Part shown: positions 1-6,142 of the stretch, in pieces | Position numbering within the stretch: the stretch's first letter is position 1 | How the letters are laid out: each line of letters starts with the position of its first letter | Assembly: GCF_900112975.1 (NCBI RefSeq) | Contig: NZ_FONQ01000001.1 | Location: 434,001-498,000, forward strand | Reading direction: 5' to 3' | Origin: Flavobacterium xueshanense | GTDB lineage: Bacteria; Bacteroidota; Bacteroidia; Flavobacteriales; Flavobacteriaceae | DNA length: 64,000 nt | Position numbers and translations under genes: made by a program | The notes under the pieces: generated by a model | Seen by the model: only the letters and a program-made list of their open reading frames with translations | Database searches by the model: none | What the model was told of the DNA's origin: nothing

Positions 1-793
1 ACTGCTTCTTTTTGCCTTCATACCGTGCTGAAATCATGTGGTTAATCAATCCATTTTTTTCTATCCGTTCTACTGAAGCAAATAATTGATCCGCTTCAGA
101 CGAGCCATTATGTTTTGCGATTTCTTTCTCAAAATCAAAGTATTTCTTGCTTGTATTGATTTGGATTTTACCTTCATAAAACTCACTATTAGTAATCGGA
201 TAATTCGAAAATTGCCATAAATAGTCAAATGGAATGTGGGAAGCGATTATTTTAGTAGGTTCTGCTTTGAAATAAACATTATCTAATTTTTTGTAAAATT
301 TCCCATTATTGACATAACCTGAACCCCAAGTTGGGTCAAAAACATACCACTTTTTGTCGATTTTTGCAGCAATCCAAGCGTGAGCCAGATCACTTACTTT
401 TCCGTTCTGCTTAGTGTATCCGTCAATTATATAGGATTGAATTCCTATTTTTTGGGAAAGATCATTAAAAACGGAAGCATAATGAATACAAACGCCTTTT
501 CTGGTTTTTAAAGCCCTTGTGATTTTTTGTTGTACTGTTTCGCTGAAATTTACTGCATACATTCCGGGAATATCATAACTGATATTAGATGACGTCCAAT
601 AATAAGCAGCTCGGATTTTATCCGTTTCTGTTTTGAAATTTGCATTGATATACTTTGCAATTGCTTGGGTAGAAGTTGTTGAATTCTCGGGGATATCCGC
701 CATTTTAGCATCAACCAAAGAATATCCGTTGTTGACCTGTCCAAAAGTAAGAAGGGAGCAAAAGAAAGAAAGAAAGAAAAAAATGTTTTTCAT
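1..793 (-). CDS. Transglutaminase-like domain protein, secreted (3' end outside window)
   Basis: The frame runs from an ATG at 793 leftwards off the edge of the window, so at least 264 residues are visible and the C-terminus is missing. It opens with a signal peptide (KNIFFFLSFFCSLLTFG, cleavage likely before Q). A transglutaminase-like cysteine-protease core follows: Cys102 in KGVCIHY, His138 in LAHAWI and Asp153 in VFDPTWG form the expected Cys-His-Asp triad. Proteins of this type in Bacteroidetes are periplasmic or outer-membrane proteins, and most have no assigned substrate. It probably acts as a periplasmic protease or crosslinker, but the sequence does not show on what. Confidence 0.85.
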   Translation of the reverse strand, partial: MKNIFFFLSFFCSLLTFGQVNNGYSLVDAKMADIPENSTTSTQAIAKYINANFKTETDKIRAAYYWTSSNISYDIPGMYAVNFSETVQQKITRALKTRKGVCIHYASVFNDLSQKIGIQSYIIDGYTKQNGKVSDLAHAWIAAKIDKKWYVFDPTWGSGYVNNGKFYKKLDNVYFKAEPTKIIASHIPFDYLWQFSNYPITNSEFYEGKIQINTSKKYFDFEKEIAKHNGSSEADQLFASVERIEKNGLINHMISARYEGKKKQ

Positions 794-892
794 AGTATAG
801 AATGAAGGCCTCATAAATTAGAAAAGGGAACAGGTTTTCACCTATTCCCTTTTAAACGAAAACCATACCAAAATATTTTATTTCTGCAACTA

Positions 893-1282
893 TTATAAAT
901 TGGTTTTTATACTTTCTGCCAAAGCTTCAAATTCGTCTTTGGACAACGATACTTTATTGTGAAAACGCATTTCATCCATTTCATTCAGCGGAACCAAGTG
1001 AACGTGCGCATGAGGAACTTCAAGTCCCACAACTGCCATTCCGATTCGTTTACACGAAACCGTTTTTTCAAGAGCAACTGCGATTTTTTTTGAAAACTGC
1101 ATTAGTCCCACATACAAATCATCTTCCATCTCAAAAATCTTATTTATTTCCTGTTTCGGAATACAAAGAGTGTGTCCTTTTGCATTTGGATTTACATCCA
1201 AAAAAGCCAAGAAATTTTCATCTTCAGCAATTTTGTAGCATGGAATTTCTCCGTTTATAATTTTTGTAAAAATACTTGACAT
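893..1282 (-). CDS. HIT family nucleotide-binding protein
   Basis: The 129-residue protein has the histidine-triad signature PHAHVHLVPL near residues 88-97 and the N-terminal SIFTKIINGEIPCYKIAED that is typical of bacterial HIT hydrolases. Members hydrolyse nucleoside phosphoramidates or dinucleotides through the middle His of HxHxH. Length and motif order are complete for the family. It lies 34 bp downstream of greA on the same strand, so the two are probably co-transcribed, a pairing common in Flavobacteria. The exact substrate cannot be read from the sequence. Confidence 0.95.
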   Translation of the reverse strand: MSSIFTKIINGEIPCYKIAEDENFLAFLDVNPNAKGHTLCIPKQEINKIFEMEDDLYVGLMQFSKKIAVALEKTVSCKRIGMAVVGLEVPHAHVHLVPLNEMDEMRFHNKVSLSKDEFEALAESIKTNL

Positions 1283-1316
1283 TGTGAAATGGGTTAATTG
1301 TTAAATCTTTCGCTAT

Positions 1317-1793
1317 TTAATCGCGTGAAATTTCTAAGATTTCAAATTTCAAAACACCGTTCGGAACCGTGATCTCAGCAAATTCTCCAACTGATTTTCC
1401 TAACAAACCTTTTCCAATAGGTGAGGTTACCGAGATTTTACCCGTTTTTAAATCGGCTTCACTTTCAGCAACTAATGTATAAGTCATTTCCATTCCGTTG
1501 GTTTGGTTTTTAATTTTTACATTCGATAAAACCAATACTTTAGAAAGATCTAGATGAGATTCATCAATTAATCTGGCGTTAGAATGCACTTCTTCGAGTT
1601 TAGCAATACGCATTTCCAGCATACCTTGTGCTTCCTTAGCCGCATCATATTCAGCATTCTCAGAAAGATCGCCTTTATCTCTTGCTTCAGCTATATCCGC
1701 CGATGCTTTTGGACGCATTACGCTCTTTAAATGATCCAATTCTTCTCTTAATTTTTTTAAGCCTTCTGCTGTGTAATACGATACTGTACTCAT
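1317..1793 (-). CDS. greA: Transcription elongation factor GreA
   Basis: The 158-residue protein has the normal GreA length. The N-terminal half is the coiled coil that enters the RNA polymerase secondary channel, with the acidic tip DKGDLSENAEYDAAKEAQ around residues 39-56. The two acidic residues in DLSENAEYD promote transcript cleavage. The C-terminal FKBP-like domain contains SPIGKGLLGKSVGE. GreA rescues backtracked polymerase. The gene has a predicted promoter and a hairpin in its leader (see 1820-1856), so it may be controlled at the level of its own transcription. Confidence 0.97.
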   Translation of the reverse strand: MSTVSYYTAEGLKKLREELDHLKSVMRPKASADIAEARDKGDLSENAEYDAAKEAQGMLEMRIAKLEEVHSNARLIDESHLDLSKVLVLSNVKIKNQTNGMEMTYTLVAESEADLKTGKISVTSPIGKGLLGKSVGEFAEITVPNGVLKFEILEISRD

Positions 1794-1819
1794 AAATTCC
1801 TCATTTATATAAATAGAAA

Positions 1820-1841
1820 AAATCCCATCAGGACGGGATTT
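1820..1841 (-). terminator. Terminator-like hairpin in the greA leader
   Basis: Read on the minus strand, AAATCCC and GGGATTT pair as a 7-bp stem around an 8-nt loop and are followed directly by a U run (six U in total). It lies 27 nt upstream of the greA start codon. Nothing on the minus strand ends before it, because the upstream gene is divergent. It is therefore either a 5'-end stabilising stem or an attenuator rather than an ordinary gene terminator. Confidence 0.6.
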
Positions 1842-1848
1842 CTTTCCA

Positions 1849-1856
1849 CAAAGATA
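1849..1856 (-). promoter_or_regulatory. Predicted -7 promoter element for greA
   Basis: The minus strand reads TATCTTTG, a full match to the Bacteroidetes TAnnTTTG element. Transcription would start about 5-7 nt further on, just before the leader hairpin. No convincing TTG -33 element is visible at the usual distance. Confidence 0.5.
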
Positions 1857-1918
1857 TTATTATTTTTTTTTCGTCGATAAATATATGTTAATCATATATA
1901 ATTCAAAGTTAAATAAAT

Positions 1919-1926
1919 TAAATTTG
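1919..1926 (+). promoter_or_regulatory. Predicted -7 promoter element for the Rieske-like lipoprotein gene
   Basis: TAAATTTG matches TAnnTTTG and lies 29 bp before the ATG at 1956. The -33 element is not evident. Confidence 0.4.
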
Positions 1927-1955
1927 TTTCACTAATACTTCGACACTATTTTAAA

Positions 1956-2369
1956 ATGAAAAAAATTCTGCTGCTCTTGGTTGTTGTTCCTTTCTTTTTT
2001 TCGTGTAGTGATTCAGGTTTTGACAACACGAATCCTTTTGTCCCTAATTATACTTTTACGATAGATATTAATATTAATTTGCCGGCGTATTCGAATCTCA
2101 AATATGTAAGCAATGCGGTTTATTATCAAGGAGTAGGCGCACGTGGAATTATTGTTTTTAATACCGGCAGTGGTTACAATGCTTTTGATGCTGCTTGTCC
2201 CAACCAAGCGATGAGCTCTTGTTCTACGATGACCATAAATGGGATAAATGCCGTTTGCGGATGTGACAGTAAAGAATACAGTTTATTTACCGGACAAGGA
2301 ACTTTACAATATCCTATGAAACAATATCGCGTTCAAGTCAATGGAAATGTGCTTCGGGTTTATAATTAA
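1956..2369 (+). CDS. Rieske-fold-like lipoprotein lacking the cluster histidines
   Basis: The 137-residue protein starts with a lipoprotein signal (ILLLLVVVPFFFSCSD, lipobox Cys17). The C-terminal half reads like a Rieske domain: FDAACPN where the first C-x-H box belongs, AVCGCDSKEY where C-x-x-H belongs, then LFTGQG and a closing QYRVQVNGNVLRV strand. Both ligand cysteines are kept, but both histidines are replaced (Asn and Asp). Classic [2Fe-2S] binding is therefore unlikely unless other residues serve. Four cysteines in the region could instead form disulfides in the periplasm. No function is known to me. Promoter and terminator suggest it is transcribed alone. Confidence 0.75.
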   Translation: MKKILLLLVVVPFFFSCSDSGFDNTNPFVPNYTFTIDININLPAYSNLKYVSNAVYYQGVGARGIIVFNTGSGYNAFDAACPNQAMSSCSTMTINGINAVCGCDSKEYSLFTGQGTLQYPMKQYRVQVNGNVLRVYN

Positions 2370-2370
2370 A

Positions 2371-2410
2371 CCAAAAAATCCGAAACGTTTAAAAACTTTT
2401 TGGATTTTTT
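2371..2410 (+). terminator. Rho-independent terminator after the Rieske-like gene
   Basis: AAAAAATCC at 2373-2381 pairs with GGATTTTTT at 2402-2410. The 3' arm ends in a T run directly after the stop codon at 2369. Confidence 0.7.
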
Positions 2411-2460
2411 AAAATGATGACAAAGCGCTTGCTTTAAGAAGGAAATATTAAAATTGTGAG

Positions 2461-2910
2461 TTACAATTTTGAATTATTTTTTTTGTCAAAAGTATATCTA
2501 ATACCAAAAAGGCTTCTGATAATAACATCATCTTCAATCCTAAATTCTGGTGCCAGTTCGAAAATTATCGCTATTTTTTTAAAATCCTTTATTGGAAAAA
2601 TTTCTAATACGGCTGGAATAACAAATGAATTTACCTGATCAGGACTACTAAAGGGACTCAGATTAATCCCTAATCCAATGGAGAATCTGTGGTATTCTTT
2701 GGTTTTAAAATTATAAAACATAGTACCCTCTACCGGCATATCTTCTAAATAATTATTGGTAAAAATCTTTATTTCAAAACTTACTGCCTTGTTTTTACTG
2801 GTATTTATTCCCAGAGCATAATTAGAATATCCAGTTACAGCGATTTGCGAATAACTTTTAAAACCCAAAGAAAACAAAATGATGATGAATATGGGTTTGA
2901 AATTTTTCAT
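2461..2910 (-). CDS. Secreted hypothetical protein, possibly a small outer-membrane beta-barrel
   Basis: The 149-residue protein has a signal peptide (PIFIIILFSLGFKSYS, cleavage before Q). The mature part consists of alternating hydrophobic and polar stretches (HRFSIGLGINLSPF, KKIAIIFELAPEFRI, IIRSLFGIRYTF) that look like amphipathic strands of a small beta-barrel. The tail KKNNSKL lacks the aromatic last residue usual for outer-membrane proteins. I do not recognise the family. It is convergent with the lipoprotein gene at 1956 and is followed on its 3' side by that gene's terminator region. Confidence 0.6.
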   Translation of the reverse strand: MKNFKPIFIIILFSLGFKSYSQIAVTGYSNYALGINTSKNKAVSFEIKIFTNNYLEDMPVEGTMFYNFKTKEYHRFSIGLGINLSPFSSPDQVNSFVIPAVLEIFPIKDFKKIAIIFELAPEFRIEDDVIIRSLFGIRYTFDKKNNSKL

Positions 2911-3234
2911 TATGATAGTGATTGAGATTATAAATAGTTTCTTGCTTAACCATTGTAAATGTCAAAAAAAAAAATATAATTTAAAGAATTGCCTTGTTTA
3001 ATTAACAAAAATTTAACAAGTTTAATTTTATATACATATATATAACTATCTTATATTTGGCTATTTAAATCCAATAGATTTAATTCTATTATTACGTGAA
3101 TTCAAATCCTATCAGAACAAATTCTATTTTTCTGACGAATCTAAAATAGAAAATTTTTCTTATAAAAAACTAAAAAAAATAGAAAAAACTTTCAAATAGA
3201 TTTGCAGCAAAATTCCTGGCAAATAGTATTATCC
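2911..3234. other. Gap of about 320 bp, A+T-rich, no supported gene
   Basis: It contains the 5' region of the gene ending at 2461 and long A/T tracts. A TATATTTG at 3052-3059 on the plus strand resembles a -7 element but drives no gene. One frame stays open to 3199 for about 50 codons without a start codon and looks like chance. Nothing else was recognised. Confidence 0.5.
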
Positions 3235-3270
3235 AAAAAATCCTGACAGTTAAACTATCAGGATTTTTTT
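3235..3270 (-). terminator. Terminator of the TPP-controlled TonB receptor gene
   Basis: AAAAAATCCTGA and TCAGGATTTTTT pair as a 12-bp stem around an 11-nt loop, 22 bp past the stop codon at 3292. The T runs on both arms make it usable from either strand. Confidence 0.85.
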
Positions 3271-3291
3271 CATTGTAACTAATATAATACT

Positions 3292-5460
3292 CTAAAACTT
3301 CAGTGTCAATCCGAAAAGGAAATTAATTCCCGCTTGCGGGTAATAATACGGATAAACATCATACATATATCCATTGGAAACATATTTTTTGTCTAAAAAA
3401 TTATTTACTAAACCCGTCAAAATAATCGATTTAAAAACCGATTTTGGTTTAAACTCATACGCAACATTTAAATCATTCACAAAATAATCCGCCAACTTAG
3501 CAGCCGGTAATTCGATATTATTCATGTATTGTTCCCCAACGAATTTTTGCAACCATGAAATATGAAGATTCTCTACTGGTGTATAAACCAAAATATTTCC
3601 TGCAATAATTGACGGTGAATATGCAATTTCAGTAGTCCCATAATCCTGACCTTCAACTGCTAAATCAATATTTTTATTGGCACTCAACGTAAAATTAGGA
3701 CGAATAATCAATTGACTTGTCAACGCTATTGTAGCATCTACTTCCAGTCCTAAACGGTAACTTTTTTCGCTGTTTGAACGTATCGGAGCACCTACATCAT
3801 CTAAACTTCCTGTCAAAATCAATTGATCTTTATAGGCCATATAGTACACATTCGAATTGAATTGTACTTTCTCCGCAACATATCTCCAACCCAATTCAAA
3901 GTCATTCAGTTTCTCCGGCTTTACATTTCCGCCTTCGTAATCACTCCTATTCGGTTCGCGATTGGCTCTGGCGTATGACAAATACACGGAATTTCCAGAA
4001 TTGATTGTGTAGGTTAATCCCGTTTTAGGGTTAAAGAAATTAAAAGTATCATCCACAAATGTTGACTGAACGCCGTTAGCTTTGTAATTAACCGTACGGT
4101 ATTGTAAATCCCCAAATAAACTTAGTTGTTCCGTGATTTGGTAATTGGCTTTCGCAAAAATATTCCCGTCCGTTTTATTCGCATAATCATCGTAATACCG
4201 ATCTCCTAACTCACTCTGTGAGGCATTCCGTGCCCAAATCACTTTTCCAAAATGATCGCCTTCATACTTGTTCCATCCACCACCAAAAATGACATCCAGT
4301 TTATCTTTCTTGTAATTTGCAGAAAATGTAGTTCCGTAGAAATCGTTATCCAACCATTTTTGACGAATCAAATCCGTTGTTGTTACTGCGCCAGCAGGCT
4401 GTAATCCATAATCAGCTAAATCACCGTCTTCTTTATAATTTTCATAGAATCCTTTTCCTTTGGTGTAATGCAAAGCAAAATTAGTACTCCAGTTTTCAGA
4501 TATTTTTTCGTTCCAATGCAACTGAGCGTGATCTTGCTGGTAATTATCGGTTTCATTGTGATAAAAACGAGCATTTCCTTGTTCGTCCGTAAAAGCACCT
4601 GCTGAATTAAACGTTCGGTCATTTTGCAGCGTTTCTGCGTCTATTCCATTCCAAGACTGGTACGTTTTTTCGGTACCTCCAAAAACCAATGCTTTTATTA
4701 AAGTCGTTTTACCCACGTATGTTCCCTGCAAAAAATAGGATTTCATATCAGACGCTCCACGATCCACAAATCCATCCGACTTGATAGCCGATAGTCGTCC
4801 CGCGATTTCAAAATGATTGTTCATTAAACCTGTACTGAATTTTACGGTATGTTTCCTGGTATTAAAACTTCCAAAAGAGTTCGAGATTTCTCCTGCGCTT
4901 TCTTTGGCAAAATTATCGGTAAGCATATTTAAGCTGGCACCAAAAGCTCCTGCTCCGTTAGTAGAAGTTCCTACGCCGCGTTGCAATTGCAAACTCTCCA
5001 ATGATGATGCAAAATCAGGCATATTTACCCAATAGGTTCCATGACTTTCAGAATCATTGTACGGAATTCCGTTGATGGTAACATTTACTCTTGTAGCATC
5101 GCTACCACGAACCCGAATTCCGGTATATCCCACGCCATTTCCCGCATCAGAAGTGGTAACAACTGAAGGTAAATAATTCATCAGAATAGGAATATCCTGT
5201 CCTAAGTTTCGGAATTTAATTTCCTTTTTGTCCAAATTACTAAAACTTACCGGCGTTTTTGTGGTAACCCGCACCGCAGAAACCAAGACTTCATCAAGTT
5301 GGTTTACTTTTGTGGTGTCTTTGACTTGCGAAAAAGAGAGAAAAGAAAACAGAGAAAAGAAAATAGAAAATAGACGAATCGAAAGTGAGTTTGAAGGTTT
5401 CGCCTTTGCGCTTTGTGCTTTTTTGCCTTTGTGGCCAATAATATAAAGTAAAGTATTCAT
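3292..5460 (-). CDS. TonB-dependent outer-membrane receptor, predicted thiamin transporter
   Basis: The 722-residue receptor has a TonB-box/plug start (LDEVLVSAVRVTTKTPVSFSNLD), the plug motifs GIRVRGSDATRVNVTINGIPYND and GAGAFGASLNMLTDN, and a 22-strand-type barrel ending in LFGLTLKF with the usual terminal Phe. There is no carboxypeptidase-like domain in front. A TPP riboswitch lies in the leader (5566-5648), so it is expected to be made when thiamin pyrophosphate is low and to import thiamin or a precursor. The N-terminus is odd: residues 9-20 (HKGKKAQSAKAK) come from a CACAAAG-type repeat placed before the hydrophobic signal core (IRLFSIFFSLFSFLSFS). The only ATG before the signal core is at 5460. 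Confidence 0.93.
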   Translation of the reverse strand: MNTLLYIIGHKGKKAQSAKAKPSNSLSIRLFSIFFSLFSFLSFSQVKDTTKVNQLDEVLVSAVRVTTKTPVSFSNLDKKEIKFRNLGQDIPILMNYLPSVVTTSDAGNGVGYTGIRVRGSDATRVNVTINGIPYNDSESHGTYWVNMPDFASSLESLQLQRGVGTSTNGAGAFGASLNMLTDNFAKESAGEISNSFGSFNTRKHTVKFSTGLMNNHFEIAGRLSAIKSDGFVDRGASDMKSYFLQGTYVGKTTLIKALVFGGTEKTYQSWNGIDAETLQNDRTFNSAGAFTDEQGNARFYHNETDNYQQDHAQLHWNEKISENWSTNFALHYTKGKGFYENYKEDGDLADYGLQPAGAVTTTDLIRQKWLDNDFYGTTFSANYKKDKLDVIFGGGWNKYEGDHFGKVIWARNASQSELGDRYYDDYANKTDGNIFAKANYQITEQLSLFGDLQYRTVNYKANGVQSTFVDDTFNFFNPKTGLTYTINSGNSVYLSYARANREPNRSDYEGGNVKPEKLNDFELGWRYVAEKVQFNSNVYYMAYKDQLILTGSLDDVGAPIRSNSEKSYRLGLEVDATIALTSQLIIRPNFTLSANKNIDLAVEGQDYGTTEIAYSPSIIAGNILVYTPVENLHISWLQKFVGEQYMNNIELPAAKLADYFVNDLNVAYEFKPKSVFKSIILTGLVNNFLDKKYVSNGYMYDVYPYYYPQAGINFLFGLTLKF
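5401..5435 (-). repeat. CACAAAG-type dispersed repeat inside the TonB receptor signal region
   Basis: On the minus strand CACAAAGGC, GCACAAAG and CGCAAAGGCG follow each other. A similar stretch occurs between genes at 57644-57695. Here it is read in frame as part of the signal peptide n-region. Confidence 0.55.
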
Positions 5461-5539
5461 CCGTAAAAAGATTACGAATAAAAGGGGGAATTATTCTTTT
5501 GTTAAATTAAAAAATGATTGTTTCCTATGACAAATAAAG

Positions 5540-5553
5540 TAGTGTGCACACTA
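5540..5553. promoter_or_regulatory. Perfect 14-bp palindrome between riboswitch and receptor gene
   Basis: TAGTGTGCACACTA is a perfect palindrome, 13 bp downstream of the riboswitch and 80 bp upstream of the receptor ATG. It could be part of the expression platform, an operator for a dimeric regulator, or chance. The minus-strand side is not followed by a U run, so it is not a normal terminator for this transcript. Confidence 0.35.
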
Positions 5554-5565
5554 TTTTTTATCATT

Positions 5566-5648
5566 TTTTCCCTTAACAGCATTACCTGTTCAGGTTCGTT
5601 GGGTATAATCTCAGCTCGTTATTTAGAGCACCCCTTTGAGACAGCGCA
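5566..5648 (-). ncRNA. TPP riboswitch (THI element)
   Basis: The minus strand carries the diagnostic THI-box blocks in order: AAAGGGGTGC, then GCTGAGATTATACCC, then GAACCTGAACAGGTAATGC, then AAGGGA. CTGAGA and the ACCTGA/GGTAATGC core bind the pyrimidine and pyrophosphate parts of TPP in known examples. It lies about 105 nt upstream of the TonB receptor start and on the same strand, so it controls that gene. The upstream arfB-kinase-pnuC genes end before it and are not under it. Confidence 0.96.
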
Positions 5649-5724
5649 AATTTAGAAAAGATTTTTAGATATTTAGATAGTTTGAAGGTTAGATTTTAAA
5701 AAAAATCAAAACTAAAAATTACAA

Positions 5725-6129
5725 TTAATTTAAATCCGGTTTCCTGCGATTTTTCTTGACCTCAGAAATATTCTTTTTATCCTTTATTCGCTTTCTAATC
5801 ACAGATTTTGGAATTTTAGTCGGTTTTCGCTCTTTAGCTATATGCAATGCATTTTTTATAAGTTCCAAAAATCGTTTGATTACAATTTCTTTGTTTCTAA
5901 ACTGACTTCGGTCTTCATCACAATTCAAGATTAAAACAGCATCAGTTGTTAATCTGGAAGATAATTTGGTTTCAACCAAAAGTTTTTCTTCGTCAGTTAA
6001 AGCCTGAGAATTTTTTAAATCGAAAGTCAGTACGACTTTTGAAGAAACTTTATTTACATTTTGACCACCGGCGCCACTACTGCGAACGGCTTTAAAAGTT
6101 AATTCGGACAAGATTTTATCGATTTCCAT
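5725..6129 (-). CDS. arfB: Alternative ribosome-rescue factor ArfB (YaeJ-type peptidyl-tRNA hydrolase)
   Basis: The 134-residue protein has the class-I release-factor GGQ loop in SSGAGGQNVNKVSSKVVL (residues 17-34), which hydrolyses peptidyl-tRNA in the ribosome. A long basic tail (RKPTKIPKSVIRKRIKDKK through KKNRRKPDLN) inserts into the empty mRNA channel in known ArfB. It lacks codon-recognition domains, which separates it from PrfA and PrfB. It starts 13 bp after the kinase-DUF4301 gene and is probably last in that operon. Confidence 0.93.
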   Translation of the reverse strand: MEIDKILSELTFKAVRSSGAGGQNVNKVSSKVVLTFDLKNSQALTDEEKLLVETKLSSRLTTDAVLILNCDEDRSQFRNKEIVIKRFLELIKNALHIAKERKPTKIPKSVIRKRIKDKKNISEVKKNRRKPDLN

Positions 6130-6142
6130 TGCAGGTGATTTT

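Noticed and set aside
3052..3270. Possible small RNA on the plus strand, from a TATATTTG element to the terminator
   Set aside because: There is no -33 element, the region is extremely A/T-rich so such a match is expected by chance, and the terminator is explained by the TonB receptor gene.
3292..5460. Vitamin B12 or siderophore assignment for the TonB receptor
   Set aside because: The leader has a clear TPP element rather than a cobalamin riboswitch, and no iron-uptake genes are near.
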